Source of the DNA: Halomonas sp.
Lineage (GTDB): Bacteria; Pseudomonadota; Gammaproteobacteria; Pseudomonadales; Halomonadaceae
DNA length: 64,000 nt
Assembly (NCBI RefSeq): GCF_017983445.1
Contig: NZ_JAGOBJ010000009.1
Coordinates: 62,001 to 126,000, forward strand
Reading direction: 5' to 3'
Every line of letters begins with the position of its first letter. The stretch's first letter is position 1. The notes under the pieces were generated by a model. It saw only the letters and a program-made list of their open reading frames with translations. It was not told where the DNA came from and made no database searches. Both the position numbers and the translations under genes were made by a program. This document shows, in pieces, positions 8,807 through 17,825 of the stretch.

Positions 8807-9139
8807 GGGAACCTCCAGTAAATAAATATTTATATATCTTAGTTTTCATATGATAAAAAAGATACCCCATTAATAGATTTATTTTATTACTTTGATTGGA
8901 ATTAGCTATTAGTCTGCTTACTTATTCTTTTATTTGTAATTTTTATGACCTCGTTTATTTAATAAGAAATTTATAGCGCGTTTATTCAGTAGGCTAAGAA
9001 ACTCGCTCATCGGATAACAATAATTAACAAGGAACGTTATGAAGTTGACCTTTTCTGAAATCAATACCTATACCTATAGGCCAGTCAACATTTATTGATA
9101 AATGATGATATAAGGCGAAATTTTGCCATGGAGGCTTGA
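8807..9139. promoter_or_regulatory. AT-rich divergent intergenic region
   Basis: About 330 bp, strikingly AT-rich compared with the surrounding genes, between the Crp/Fnr gene and the TPP enzyme gene. It must hold promoters for both. I cannot define a firm Crp-type palindrome. It contains a short possible leader ORF at 9039-9098. Confidence 0.5.
9039..9098 (+). CDS. Possible 19-residue leader peptide
   Basis: ATG at 9039 preceded by AAGGA at good spacing, then 19 codons ending at TGA, about 40 bp before the TPP enzyme start. The ribosome site AACAAGGAACGTT has a GGA between AAC and GTT, a CsrA-like arrangement. It may be a regulatory uORF or chance. Confidence 0.3.
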   Translation: MKLTFSEINTYTYRPVNIY

Positions 9140-10939
9140 ATGAGTAAGCAGCTGGTGAGTGATTTTCTGGTTCAACGATTAGGTGAGTGGGGCGTTAAAC
9201 GTATTTTTGGATATTCAGGAGATGGCAGTAACGGCATCATGGGGGCGTTGAATCGAGCAGGTGACCAGTTTGAGTTCGTGCAAGCCCGCCATGAGGAAAT
9301 GGCTGCTTTCATGGCGTGCGCACATGCCAAGTTTACCGGAGAGGTTGGGGTTTGTACTGCCACTTCAGGGCCGGGAGCCATTCATTTACTCAATGGTCTT
9401 TATGACGCCAAGAAGGATCATCAGCCAGTCGTCGCCATCGTTGGTCAGCAAGCACGCGCTGCCATGGGCGGTGAATACCAGCAGGAAGTCGACCTGGTCT
9501 CATTATTTAAAGATGTGGCTCATGAATACGTCCATATGGCGACCAGCCCAGCGCAGATTCGCCATCTCGTTGACCGCGCCATACGTATTGCCTTAACCGA
9601 ACGTACCGTGACGGTTATCATTATTCCCAACGATCTCCAGTCTCAGCCAGCGGTTGAAAAACCTGCTCGTGATCACGGCACTGTACATTCGGGCGTGGGC
9701 TACTCCAGGCCGTTTACGATTCCGCATGACAATGATCTTCGTCATGCAGCTCAGATACTCAACGAAGGCGAGAGAGTGGCAATCCTGGTGGGCGCTGGAG
9801 CGCTGAATGCAACTGATGAGGTTATCCAGGTCGCTGAGAGGTTAGGCGCTGGTGTCGCTAAAGCATTACTGGGTCTTGCAGTACTTCCCGATGACTTACC
9901 CTTCGTTACCGGCTCCATTGGGTTATTGGGCACCAATCCAAGTTGGGAGTTGATGACCAACTGCGACACGTTATTAATGATTGGCTCAAGTTTTCCCTAT
10001 TCGGAATTCTTGCCCGAAGAAGGCCAGGCTCGAGGAGTGCAAATCGATATTGATGGCCGTCAGTTGAGCATGCGCTATCCCATGGAGGTAAATCTGGTAG
10101 GAGATAGTGCAGCTACCTTACAGGCGCTCTTACCCTATCTAGAACAGAAAACGGATCGCGGCTGGCGTGAGGATATTGAAAAGAGCATGGCCCAATGGCA
10201 GGAAGTGCTTGAGGAGCGCGCCATGGCGCCAGCTGAGCCGGTCAATCCGCAGCGTGTCTTCTGGGAGCTGTCGCCACGCCTGCCGGATAATTGCATTCTT
10301 GTCAGTGATTCCGGTTCTGCTGCCAATTGGTATGCACGCGATCTCAAGCTGCGTCGCGGCATGATGGCATCGCTTTCTGGTGGGCTTGCCACCATGGGGA
10401 ATGGCGTACCCTATGCGATAGCTGCCAAGTTCGCCTACCCCGAAAGAGTGGCTATTGCGCTGGTGGGGGATGGTGCCATGCAGATGAACGGTAATTCGGA
10501 GCTAATCACCGTTGCCAAGTATTGGCAGCAGTGGGCTGATCCACGTTTGATTGTCATGATTCTTAATAATAGGGACCTTAATCAGGTCACATGGGAAATG
10601 CGCGTAATGGAAGGCGATCCAAAGTATGAAGCCTCACAAGATCTTCCCGACTTTCCCTATGCCGAGTATGCCGAGCTCATCGGGCTTAAAGGCATTAAGG
10701 TCAGCGACCCTGAAACGCTGGGGAATGCCTGGGATCTGGCTTTGAGCGCCGACCGACCGGTAGTGCTTGAGGTGCTTACTGACCCTGATGTTCCGCCAAT
10801 TCCGCCGCATATCAAACCCGAACAGGCAAAAGCTTATATGTTGGCGCTATTGCATGGCGACCCGGATGCTCTGGGTATGATCAAAGCATCATTTCGCCAG
10901 TTCGCCGGACGGATAACCCCCAAACTGCGCAAGCATTAA
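9140..10939 (+). CDS. Thiamine pyrophosphate enzyme, pyruvate oxidase/PoxB-like
   Basis: A 599-residue protein with the three-domain plan of the acetolactate synthase/pyruvate oxidase family: N-terminal pyrimidine-binding domain with the catalytic Glu region (QARHEEMAAFM near 48-58), central domain (about 195-330), and C-terminal TPP domain with GDG at 443-445 followed by NN about 30 residues on. PoxB of E. coli is 572 residues. It could decarboxylate pyruvate to acetate with electrons to quinone, but the substrate is not proven. GGAGG precedes the ATG. It is divergent from a Crp/Fnr regulator. Confidence 0.82.
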   Translation: MSKQLVSDFLVQRLGEWGVKRIFGYSGDGSNGIMGALNRAGDQFEFVQARHEEMAAFMACAHAKFTGEVGVCTATSGPGAIHLLNGLYDAKKDHQPVVAIVGQQARAAMGGEYQQEVDLVSLFKDVAHEYVHMATSPAQIRHLVDRAIRIALTERTVTVIIIPNDLQSQPAVEKPARDHGTVHSGVGYSRPFTIPHDNDLRHAAQILNEGERVAILVGAGALNATDEVIQVAERLGAGVAKALLGLAVLPDDLPFVTGSIGLLGTNPSWELMTNCDTLLMIGSSFPYSEFLPEEGQARGVQIDIDGRQLSMRYPMEVNLVGDSAATLQALLPYLEQKTDRGWREDIEKSMAQWQEVLEERAMAPAEPVNPQRVFWELSPRLPDNCILVSDSGSAANWYARDLKLRRGMMASLSGGLATMGNGVPYAIAAKFAYPERVAIALVGDGAMQMNGNSELITVAKYWQQWADPRLIVMILNNRDLNQVTWEMRVMEGDPKYEASQDLPDFPYAEYAELIGLKGIKVSDPETLGNAWDLALSADRPVVLEVLTDPDVPPIPPHIKPEQAKAYMLALLHGDPDALGMIKASFRQFAGRITPKLRKH

Positions 10940-11023
10940 AACCTGATGACGGCTGTCGTCTTGTTTACAAAGCGACGTAGCCCAATAGCATGAACGCCAA
11001 TTGACGTGTAGAAGGAAAACCAC

Positions 11024-11635
11024 ATGCCTTTAAAAGCCTTGGCTATCAACTGTACGCTAAAAGCATCGCCCGCTGAATCTTCCTGTGATCGGCTCTTATC
11101 TGAGACATTAGCAGAGCTTGCTCACCATAACGTTGTTGGTGAGCAAATTCGCGCCGCGGATTTCAGTATCAAGCCTGGTGTAACTTCTGACGAAGGTGAG
11201 GGCGATGATTGGCCACAAATACGTACGCAGATTCTGGATGCCGATATATTAATTTTAGGTAGCCCCATCTGGTTAGGGCACCACTCAAGCATCTGCCAAC
11301 GTGTGCTAGAACGGCTCGATGCTTTTCTTGAAGAAAAGGATGATCAGGGACGCATGGTCTCTTACGGCCGTGTCGCAGGCGTTGCGGTAGTAGGGAATGA
11401 GGATGGCGCGCATCATATTGTCGCCGAACTATTTCAAGGCTTGAACGACGTCGGCTTTACCATACCTGCGAATGCCTGTACCTATTGGGTGGGTGAAGCC
11501 ATGCAAGGGGGCGACTACAAAGATTTAGAACAGACGCCAGAAACTACCCAGAGCGCGACGAAAGCGCTAGCACTTAATTGCGCCCATCTGGCCACGTTAT
11601 TAAAGCAGAGCCAGTATCCTGAGCAAGAGGGCTAG
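11024..11635 (+). CDS. Flavodoxin-fold NAD(P)H-dependent oxidoreductase
   Basis: A 203-residue FMN-reductase/flavodoxin-like protein. The N-terminal strand LKALAINCTLKASP ends in the phosphate-binding loop, and LILGSPIWLGHHSS is the second FMN-contacting loop of the family. It lies 84 bp after the TPP enzyme on the same strand and may share its transcript. The electron acceptor is unknown. Confidence 0.8.
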   Translation: MPLKALAINCTLKASPAESSCDRLLSETLAELAHHNVVGEQIRAADFSIKPGVTSDEGEGDDWPQIRTQILDADILILGSPIWLGHHSSICQRVLERLDAFLEEKDDQGRMVSYGRVAGVAVVGNEDGAHHIVAELFQGLNDVGFTIPANACTYWVGEAMQGGDYKDLEQTPETTQSATKALALNCAHLATLLKQSQYPEQEG

Positions 11636-11850
11636 GTCCCTCAAAGATCCGCTGCGTCTCATTCATGGGCTTGTTTGTACAAGCCTATTTATACGAGCCT
11701 ATTTCCATGTGCTGAGCCGTAAAGGGGGCTAGAACGCGTAAATTTATAGCTGAATATGCTGCAAGTCCTTATACGCAGTTATTTTTGTTCTCAGCTAAGC
11801 TATAGGTGTGCATGGCATGATGCTCTGCATACAACAAGGAGTAATTTTAA

Positions 11851-12057
11851 ATGGCATTTCCGAAACGATGTGCCCAGTGTGGCAGCGAAGATTTCCGTTT
11901 CCCCAATAATACCGATGAAGATGAAACTATTTACTGCAATTCATGCAATGCAGTAGTGGGTGATAAGAAAGAACTAGCAAAAGAGGAGGTAGACGATGAA
12001 GGTGAGGGCGACCATCAAGTTGAGTCGCTGCTTAGATCGCTAAGTGGTAAGAAATAG
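11851..12057 (+). CDS. Small zinc-ribbon protein with acidic C-terminus
   Basis: Sixty-eight residues with CAQC (residues 7-10) and CNSC (around 30) forming a zinc ribbon, then an acidic stretch and a short helix. AAGGAG precedes the ATG. It resembles the protein at 7486 in plan but not clearly in sequence. Function unknown. Confidence 0.75.
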   Translation: MAFPKRCAQCGSEDFRFPNNTDEDETIYCNSCNAVVGDKKELAKEEVDDEGEGDHQVESLLRSLSGKK

Positions 12058-12088
12058 GCGCATCTTTGTTTTTCTACATTATTATCAT

Positions 12089-12122
12089 CCACCAGTCCGT
12101 GTTGTGCGAAGACTGGTGGGTG
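12089..12122 (+). terminator. Terminator-like hairpin
   Basis: The 9-bp stem CCACCAGTC/GACTGGTGG (12089-12097 and 12111-12119) follows the zinc-ribbon gene; the tail is GTGTGTCTT rather than a clean T tract. Confidence 0.45.
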
Positions 12123-12208
12123 TGTCTTAGCTGATAGACCCCAAATTGATTTTAGCGTCTTTGTGGTAAAGTTTGCTTTATAACGTAACGGGTAGGCGAT
12201 GTAGCTAC

Positions 12209-12394
12209 TCAACCAGCATATTGTTCGTTAAGCTCATTTACCACTTCATCGGCTTCGGGCTTGGTTGTGCAGCGCTTACGTACCAGATCACCATCCCGTT
12301 GATCAGCGTCACGCATATCTACTACCCACCATTCAGGCTGTGCATCAATTTCAATGCCTTCCTGAACTGCTCTGTAAACCATAAAAGTCGCCAT
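12209..12394 (-). CDS. Small hypothetical protein
   Basis: Sixty-one residues, MATFMVYRAVQEG at the start and a mixed alpha/beta look with a WWVVDMRDAD core. A GAGAGGA ribosome site lies 3-4 bp before the ATG. No signal peptide or membrane segment. No family recognised. Confidence 0.6.
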   Translation of the reverse strand: MATFMVYRAVQEGIEIDAQPEWWVVDMRDADQRDGDLVRKRCTTKPEADEVVNELNEQYAG

Positions 12395-12603
12395 TATCCT
12401 CTCCGTTGTTTTCAGTCCGTTTTATAACGTAGCGTATGACGCACGGGTTGAATACCCAGCCTGCAGCTAACCGGTCGATTTTTAAAAAAACTTCTTAACA
12501 TGTATTAGGCGTCTAGCAGCGAGCTTGGAAATAGCTAGCCGGCGGTGCTAGCTTAAAATGGAGCTGGCGGCTCATGGTCTATTAATGAAAGGGAGAGAAA
12601 GGT

Positions 12604-13185
12604 ATGGATAACCACACGCAAGGCCTTACAGGCAACGGATTGGACGTTATAAATATTTTAACGACCGATCATCAAGAGATGCTTGAGTTACTTACCCAAG
12701 TGGAAAGCACTAACGACCCTAAAGAGCGTCGGGATTTAATAGATACAGCGATTGCCGAAGTGATGCGTCATGCGGTAGCTGAGGAAATGTATGTTTATCC
12801 CGCCATGGAGAAACATATACCCAATGGCCGTGATGAAGTCGAGCATGACAAGAAAGAGCACGATGAATTGGTCAAGGTCATGAAAAAATTAGAGGACGTT
12901 GATGCTTCTGATCCTTCTTTTATGACGCTTACCAAAGAGATGGAAAAACAGCTTCGTCATCATATTGATGATGAAGAGTCTGACCAGTTTCCCAAGCTAC
13001 GTACCCATATTTCTGGCAATGAGCTTATCAAGTTGGGTGAGAAGGTCGACAATGCCAAAAAGCTGGCGCCGACACGCCCACACCCCAGCGCGCCTCATTC
13101 AGAGCTATTTCACAAGAGCGTTGGGCCTGGGGTAGGAATGATTGATAGGCTCCTGGATAAGCTTCAGGGGCGTCACACTGGTTAA
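12604..13185 (+). CDS. Hemerythrin HHE domain protein
   Basis: A 193-residue helical protein with the HHE metal-ligand pattern: TTDHQEML near residue 22, HAVAEEMYVYPAME near 60, EHDKKEHDEL near 82-90 and RHHIDDEESDQFP near 122. The His and Glu residues should bind a di-iron centre that senses or stores O2, NO or peroxide. A Pro/His-rich linker and short tail follow residue 160. It stands alone with GGGAGAG upstream. Confidence 0.88.
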   Translation: MDNHTQGLTGNGLDVINILTTDHQEMLELLTQVESTNDPKERRDLIDTAIAEVMRHAVAEEMYVYPAMEKHIPNGRDEVEHDKKEHDELVKVMKKLEDVDASDPSFMTLTKEMEKQLRHHIDDEESDQFPKLRTHISGNELIKLGEKVDNAKKLAPTRPHPSAPHSELFHKSVGPGVGMIDRLLDKLQGRHTG

Positions 13186-13217
13186 ACACTGTTCACGACT
13201 TTTGGCATCGCTCTTAT

Positions 13218-13248
13218 AGCCCCATGGTAATTCCTTGGGGCTTTTATT
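13218..13248 (+). terminator. Rho-independent terminator of the hemerythrin gene
   Basis: Stem AGCCCCA/TGGGGCT (13218-13224 and 13236-13242) followed by TTTATTT. Confidence 0.7.
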
Positions 13249-13352
13249 TGCCGCCTGCTTTTAAAGGCTATACCAGCGCGCTTGGCGCATTGAATTGTTA
13301 GCCGTTATGCGGCATAACAAGATGGAAGAAATTTCCTTTTCAGAGATTGGCT

Positions 13353-14357
13353 ATGTCGATGTTTTTCCAGCGTCTTAAAGAAGTGTCTTCGCCTGCTATT
13401 GGCCTTGGCTGTATGAACTTGTCGCATGGTTACGGCCAGCAAGTGTTGGAGGCAGATGGCCTGCGTGCCTTGCATGAAGCGTTTGAAATGGGATATCGGC
13501 ATTTTGATACCGCAACGCTGTATGGCGCCACGGCTAATGAGCGTCTGCTCGGCACTGCCTTGAAAGACAAACGCCATGAGCTGTTATTGGCCAGCAAATG
13601 CGGTATGGCCATCAATACTGATAGTGGAAAGCGCGTCATTAACGGGCGGCCGGAAATACTGCGCCAACAGTGTGAGGCAAGCCTTGCGCGTTTAAAGACC
13701 GATCATATTGATATCTATTACCTGCATCGGCTAGACCGCGATGTGCCTGTTGAAGAGAGCGTCGGCGCGCTGGGTAAACTGGTCGATGAAGGTAAAATAG
13801 GTGGTGTAGGACTATCCGAGGTTTCAGCGCAGACCCTTTATAAAGCGCACAACGAGTATTCCATAGCGGCAGTGCAGTCGGAGTACTCGCTCTGGACACG
13901 CAACCCAGAAATTGCGCTGATTGATGCTTGCCAAGAGCTTGATGTGGCCCTGGTGGCATTCAGCCCGCTAGGGCGTGGCTTTTTAACGGGTGCTATTAAA
14001 GCCGATACGGTTTTTAGCGAAGGTGATATGCGGGCTAATATGCCACGCTTTAACGCTGATAATCTGCCGAAGAACTTAGCGGTATTCTCACGCATTCAGT
14101 CACTTGCCCAATCGCTTGACGTTACTCCTGCTCAATTGGCACTGGCTTGGGTAAAAGCGCAAGGTAGCCATATCGTTCCCATCCCAGGAACATGCTCAAT
14201 TGACCATATGCGCGAAAATCTGGCCGCCGATAGTCTGACACTGGATAGTAATTTCTTAAATGAACTCAACTCGATGATGACGCCTGATCAAATAGCAGGG
14301 GAGCGTTACAGTACGGCGCAGCAGATGGATATCGATACGGAAGAATTTGATCAGTAG
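13353..14357 (+). CDS. Aldo/keto reductase
   Basis: A 334-residue NADPH-dependent TIM-barrel reductase. The catalytic tetrad is in view: FDTATLYG (Asp and Tyr), LLLASKCG (Lys) and IYYLHRLD (His). The cofactor site at the C-terminus includes VPIPGTCSIDHMREN. Close to the YajO/IolS-type subfamily; substrate unknown. ATG 13353 is chosen over the upstream TTG at 13347, but the ribosome site is weak (CAGAG). Confidence 0.88.
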   Translation: MSMFFQRLKEVSSPAIGLGCMNLSHGYGQQVLEADGLRALHEAFEMGYRHFDTATLYGATANERLLGTALKDKRHELLLASKCGMAINTDSGKRVINGRPEILRQQCEASLARLKTDHIDIYYLHRLDRDVPVEESVGALGKLVDEGKIGGVGLSEVSAQTLYKAHNEYSIAAVQSEYSLWTRNPEIALIDACQELDVALVAFSPLGRGFLTGAIKADTVFSEGDMRANMPRFNADNLPKNLAVFSRIQSLAQSLDVTPAQLALAWVKAQGSHIVPIPGTCSIDHMRENLAADSLTLDSNFLNELNSMMTPDQIAGERYSTAQQMDIDTEEFDQ

Positions 14358-14487
14358 CAAAAGCAAAAGCGTTAGGTACGCCATATTAATTGCATGGTTT
14401 GGCTAGTGCAGCTATTGCTTTCAGTAGCCTTTGAGCTAGCATTCAGCAAAAGGTTGGCTATCGCCAGCCTAGTTCAGGAAAGCCGAC

Positions 14488-14646
14488 ATGATCAAAGGTT
14501 TTATCATCTGTTTTGCAGTGCTTTTTGTACAGCTCGCAGTACTGCATGTCGTTGATGCTAGGTTATACGCCTCGCAGGATATTCGGCACACCGCAAGTTC
14601 TGTGGTTACTTCGGCGAAAAATGATGACGAAGAAATAGAAAGTTAG
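14488..14646 (+). CDS. Small single-pass membrane protein
   Basis: Fifty-two residues. The first 25 form one hydrophobic segment (MIKGFIICFAVLFVQLAVL) that could be a membrane anchor or signal peptide; the rest is polar and acidic at the end. AGGAAAG precedes the ATG by about 6 bp. Function unknown. Confidence 0.5.
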   Translation: MIKGFIICFAVLFVQLAVLHVVDARLYASQDIRHTASSVVTSAKNDDEEIES

Positions 14647-14663
14647 AAGAAATAGAAATCTAA

Positions 14664-14700
14664 AAGACGCCACTGGCGATGAGAACCATCTCCAGTGGCG
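14664..14700 (-). terminator. Terminator of the dienelactone hydrolase gene
   Basis: A 9-bp stem CGCCACTGG/CCAGTGGCG (14668-14676 and 14692-14700). Read on the minus strand it is followed by TCTTTTAG, so it serves the gene ending at 14724. Confidence 0.65.
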
Positions 14701-14723
14701 GTTTACGTTACGGTAATACTCTT

Positions 14724-15482
14724 TTATTCCAATACGCTGTTTAGCCATTGGGTAAACGAAGCCCAAGAGCGCTCGTCTGCTCGCGCCTGGTAACGGTCGC
14801 TGCCGAATACGCTGAAGGCGTGGGGTGCGCCTGAATAAATATCGACTTCATACGTTATCTCAGCCGCTTCTAACGTTTCCATTAGCGTAGTTACTTCTTC
14901 AAGACTCACACTTTCATCGGCACCCCCATGTGCAATAAAAATCGGCGGCGTGGTTTGCGGATAGTCCTGACCCTCAGGTGTGGCTAACCCGCCATGAAAG
15001 CTTGAGTAGGCCACGACATCATTTGCCTCGCCAGAACGGGCGATTTCTAGCGCTACGGCACCTCCAAAGCAGTAGCCGAGTAATACGGTTGACTCGGCAG
15101 CGCCTTGCTCCCGGGCCTGAGTTAAGCCTGCCAGGGTTAATTCCCGCATGCGCGCTCTATCTTCATAAAGCTGGCTGGTAGCCGCCTTTTTATCCTCGAC
15201 TGCCTGAGGGCGATTTCCAGCACCGAAGAGGTCAATGGCAAACGCGTCATAACCTTCATTAGCTAGCATATCGGCTCGTTGGCGCTCATAGTCATCCACG
15301 CCATCCCAGTCATGGATAATCAGTATTGTGCCTTTTGATTCGTTTACGGCTGAAACGTAATAGCCTTCAAATGCTTCATCGTTAACTGTATAAGTAATAT
15401 CTTCACCCATAGGCGAAAAGGCAAACGCATTTGCAGCGTAACAAGTCAGTACGAGAGATGAGAGAGAAAATGTTTTTATCAT
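14724..15482 (-). CDS. Secreted dienelactone hydrolase family protein
   Basis: A 252-residue alpha/beta hydrolase with an N-terminal signal peptide (first ~21 residues, ending NAFA), so likely periplasmic. The nucleophile is the Cys of LGYCFGGAVA, as in dienelactone hydrolases. The Asp of HGGADESV and the His of GAPHAFSV complete the triad. The family hydrolyses lactones and esters; the substrate here is not known. It has its own promoter region and terminator. Confidence 0.88.
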   Translation of the reverse strand: MIKTFSLSSLVLTCYAANAFAFSPMGEDITYTVNDEAFEGYYVSAVNESKGTILIIHDWDGVDDYERQRADMLANEGYDAFAIDLFGAGNRPQAVEDKKAATSQLYEDRARMRELTLAGLTQAREQGAAESTVLLGYCFGGAVALEIARSGEANDVVAYSSFHGGLATPEGQDYPQTTPPIFIAHGGADESVSLEEVTTLMETLEAAEITYEVDIYSGAPHAFSVFGSDRYQARADERSWASFTQWLNSVLE

Positions 15483-15645
15483 TGTCTAAGCACCTTAGTT
15501 AGTCGAAAAAATAAGCATAGCTGACTATCCTTTCGTTAGAAAAAGGTTGAGTACTTTAGTTTCGGTACAATAAGGGCTTGCGTCTGGAACTTGGTGACGG
15601 CATGCTGGTCTATTGTAAGCAACATTATTTTGGGGAGCATTAAAG

Positions 15646-16326
15646 ATGGCTTATAACGACCTGAACACGGCACATACGCGATCAAGCGGTGTGGCCAACA
15701 GCGTCAGCACCAATAAAGTGCTACGTAACACTTATGCGTTACTCGCAATGACACTGCTTTTCTCTGCAGTGATGGCAGGCGCATCCGTTGCAATGGGCAT
15801 CCAACAAATGAACATTTTTGTGTTCTTTATTGGTGCTTATGGTTTGATGTTCCTGGTGCATAAAACGGCTAACTCAGCGGCTGGCTTATTGGCAACGTTT
15901 GCCTTTACCGGTTTTATGGGCTTTACCCTAGGCCCGATCATCTCAGCCTATCTGACGCTGCCCAACGGCGGCGCGCTGATCATGAACGCATTGGCGATGA
16001 CAGGCCTTACGTTCTTCGGCCTTTCTGCAGTGGCTCTAACCACGAAAAAAGATTTCAGCTTCCTGGGTAACTTCCTGCTGGCTGGCGCGATCGTTTTGAT
16101 CCTGGCCATGGTCGCTGGCTTAATCTTCAACATCCCGGCACTTTCGCTGATGGTATCGGCTGGCTTTGTTCTGTTCGCCTCAGCTGCGATTCTTTACCAG
16201 ACCAGTGAGATCATTCATCGTGCCGGTGAAACGAATTACATTCTGGCTACAGTGACACTGTACGTCTCTATCTATAACTTGTTTGTAAGCCTGCTGTCTA
16301 TCCTGGGTATTATGAGCAACGATTAA
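15646..16326 (+). CDS. Bax inhibitor-1 family membrane protein, YccA-like
   Basis: A 226-residue protein with seven predicted membrane segments from about residue 25 and the BI-1 features GPIISAYLTLPNG and the polar C-terminal helix YVSIYNLFVSLLSI. E. coli YccA of this family binds and modulates the FtsH protease. It sits just before tusDCBE, the same neighbourhood as in Pseudomonas (PA2604-PA2608). GGGGAG lies before the ATG. Confidence 0.92.
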   Translation: MAYNDLNTAHTRSSGVANSVSTNKVLRNTYALLAMTLLFSAVMAGASVAMGIQQMNIFVFFIGAYGLMFLVHKTANSAAGLLATFAFTGFMGFTLGPIISAYLTLPNGGALIMNALAMTGLTFFGLSAVALTTKKDFSFLGNFLLAGAIVLILAMVAGLIFNIPALSLMVSAGFVLFASAAILYQTSEIIHRAGETNYILATVTLYVSIYNLFVSLLSILGIMSND

Positions 16327-16349
16327 TAGCGATTTGCGGTTAATAAACG

Positions 16350-16382
16350 GACAGACCCTACTTGTAGGGTCTGTCTTTTTTT
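16350..16382 (+). terminator. Rho-independent terminator
   Basis: Perfect 10-bp stem ACAGACCCTA/TAGGGTCTGT (16351-16360 and 16365-16374) with a 4-nt loop and a long T tract. It separates the Bax-inhibitor gene from the tus genes. Confidence 0.93.
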
Positions 16383-16407
16383 GGCTACCGAATTCGGATT
16401 TAACGGA

Positions 16408-16797
16408 ATGGAGTATGGTTTGTTGGTGATGGGCGCGCCGTATACCAGCCAAGCGCCTCATTCTGCTTTGCGCTTTGCTCATGCAGTCATTGCTCAGGGG
16501 CACCGTTTGGCAGGGGTGTTCTTTTATCATGAGGGTGTCCACAATGCTTCCTCTTTCATGACGCCTCCTCAGGATGAACTTAATCTGCATGGTGCATGGG
16601 TTGAGCTTCATCACTCTCACAATGTTGCGCTGGATGTATGTATTGCCGCAGCCCTTCGGCGTGGGCTTCTAAGCGAAGCAGAAGCACAGCGCCACGGCAA
16701 AACGTCATTTAATGTAGAAGCGCCATTCGAACTGACGGGGCTTGGCCAGTTGCTCACCTTGCAGAAGCGCTGTGATCGGTTCATCACGTTTGCTTAA
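16408..16797 (+). CDS. tusD: Sulfurtransferase complex subunit TusD
   Basis: A 129-residue DsrE-family protein. The sulfur-accepting Cys is C78 in ALDVCIAAAL, the same position as in E. coli TusD. With TusB and TusC it forms the TusBCD complex that passes persulfide sulfur to TusE during 2-thiouridine synthesis at tRNA wobble U34. The ATG at 16408 gives the usual 128-130 residue length; an upstream TTG would place the start inside the terminator tail. First gene of the tusDCBE operon. Confidence 0.92.
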   Translation: MEYGLLVMGAPYTSQAPHSALRFAHAVIAQGHRLAGVFFYHEGVHNASSFMTPPQDELNLHGAWVELHHSHNVALDVCIAAALRRGLLSEAEAQRHGKTSFNVEAPFELTGLGQLLTLQKRCDRFITFA

Positions 16798-16806
16798 GAG
16801 GGCATA

Positions 16807-17172
16807 ATGACTGACTCAGAAAATTTGCTGGTGATAATTCGGCATGCGCCTTATGGCTCTAATTTACTACGAGAGGGGTTAGATGCGGCGCTGGTGGCTG
16901 CCGCCTTTGGTCAGCCTGTAGATTTATTGTTTCTGGGGCAGGGTATAATGGCGCTGTTAAAAGAGCAGGGCAGCGGTGCACCGGGGCAAAAAGCCAGCTT
17001 GCCCACCATGGATATGCTGGAAATGTACGATATTGAAAATCTGTGGACCTCTGAGGCGTCTTTGGCGGCCGTTGGCGTACCTTCAACTGAGCTGCGTGAT
17101 AACGTACGCGTCTTGAAGCTTGAGGCAATGCCTGCGTTCATGCAGCAATATTCGCACATACTTAATTTTTAG
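16807..17172 (+). CDS. tusC: Sulfurtransferase complex subunit TusC
   Basis: A 121-residue DsrF-like protein in second position of tusDCBE, 9 bp after tusD. It begins LLVIIRHAPYGSNLLREGLDAAL, typical for TusC, and has no cysteine in the position used by TusD. It is a structural subunit of the TusBCD heterohexamer. Confidence 0.9.
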   Translation: MTDSENLLVIIRHAPYGSNLLREGLDAALVAAAFGQPVDLLFLGQGIMALLKEQGSGAPGQKASLPTMDMLEMYDIENLWTSEASLAAVGVPSTELRDNVRVLKLEAMPAFMQQYSHILNF

Positions 17173-17185
17173 CGGAATACCCACC

Positions 17186-17473
17186 ATGTTGCATATTTTA
17201 ACCAAGGCACCGGGTAGCGATGCAGCGCATCAGATGCAGCAAGCCGTCGGCAGCGACGATGTTGTCTTGCTGATGGAAGAGGGCGTACAGGCAGCACTAA
17301 AACCACATTGGGAAGGCTGGCAGAACTATCACTCACGCATTCACTTACTGGCGGAAGACGTGTCAGCCAGAGGACTTGACGAGCTGATAGAAGCGCACGT
17401 ATTTCCCACGGTAGATATGCATGGCTTTGTTTCCTTAACGGAGCGCCACCTACAGACAGTGACATGGTATTAA
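17186..17473 (+). CDS. tusB: Sulfurtransferase complex subunit TusB
   Basis: A 95-residue DsrH-family protein with MLHILTKAPG at the N-terminus and the usual short C-terminus (TVTWY). It is preceded by a weak ribosome site (AGCGGAA) and followed by tusE after 1 bp. It contributes to the TusBCD core. Confidence 0.9.
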   Translation: MLHILTKAPGSDAAHQMQQAVGSDDVVLLMEEGVQAALKPHWEGWQNYHSRIHLLAEDVSARGLDELIEAHVFPTVDMHGFVSLTERHLQTVTWY

Positions 17474-17474
17474 T

Positions 17475-17825
17475 ATGTCAGATGTAAAAATATACCGTTA
17501 TCTTGATTCAGCGAAAAAAATCGGGCTAGACCCCGAAGGGTACCTTGTTAAACAGTCCGCGTGGTCGAAATCGGTCGCTGAAATGCTCGCGTTAGATGAA
17601 GGGCTTGTACTGACTGACGAGCATTGGGAATTGATCAATGTTGTGCGAGATTTCTACCAGCGCTTTGAAATGGCGCCCGCCATGCGGCCACTGGTAAAAG
17701 CTACCAAGAATGCATTAGGTGAGGAAAAGGGCACGTCGATATACCTAATGACGCTGTTTCCCGGCAGCCCACCGAAGCGCATTGCACGCCTTGCCGGGCT
17801 GCCCAAGCCAACTAACTGCCTTTAA
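17475..17825 (+). CDS. tusE: Sulfur carrier TusE (DsrC family)
   Basis: A 116-residue DsrC-type protein. The penultimate C-terminal cysteine C115 in PKPTNCL carries the persulfide that is handed to MnmA. The second DsrC cysteine needed for sulfite reduction is absent, as expected for TusE. It overlaps by 4 bp the end of the convergent regulator gene. Confidence 0.92.
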   Translation: MSDVKIYRYLDSAKKIGLDPEGYLVKQSAWSKSVAEMLALDEGLVLTDEHWELINVVRDFYQRFEMAPAMRPLVKATKNALGEEKGTSIYLMTLFPGSPPKRIARLAGLPKPTNCL

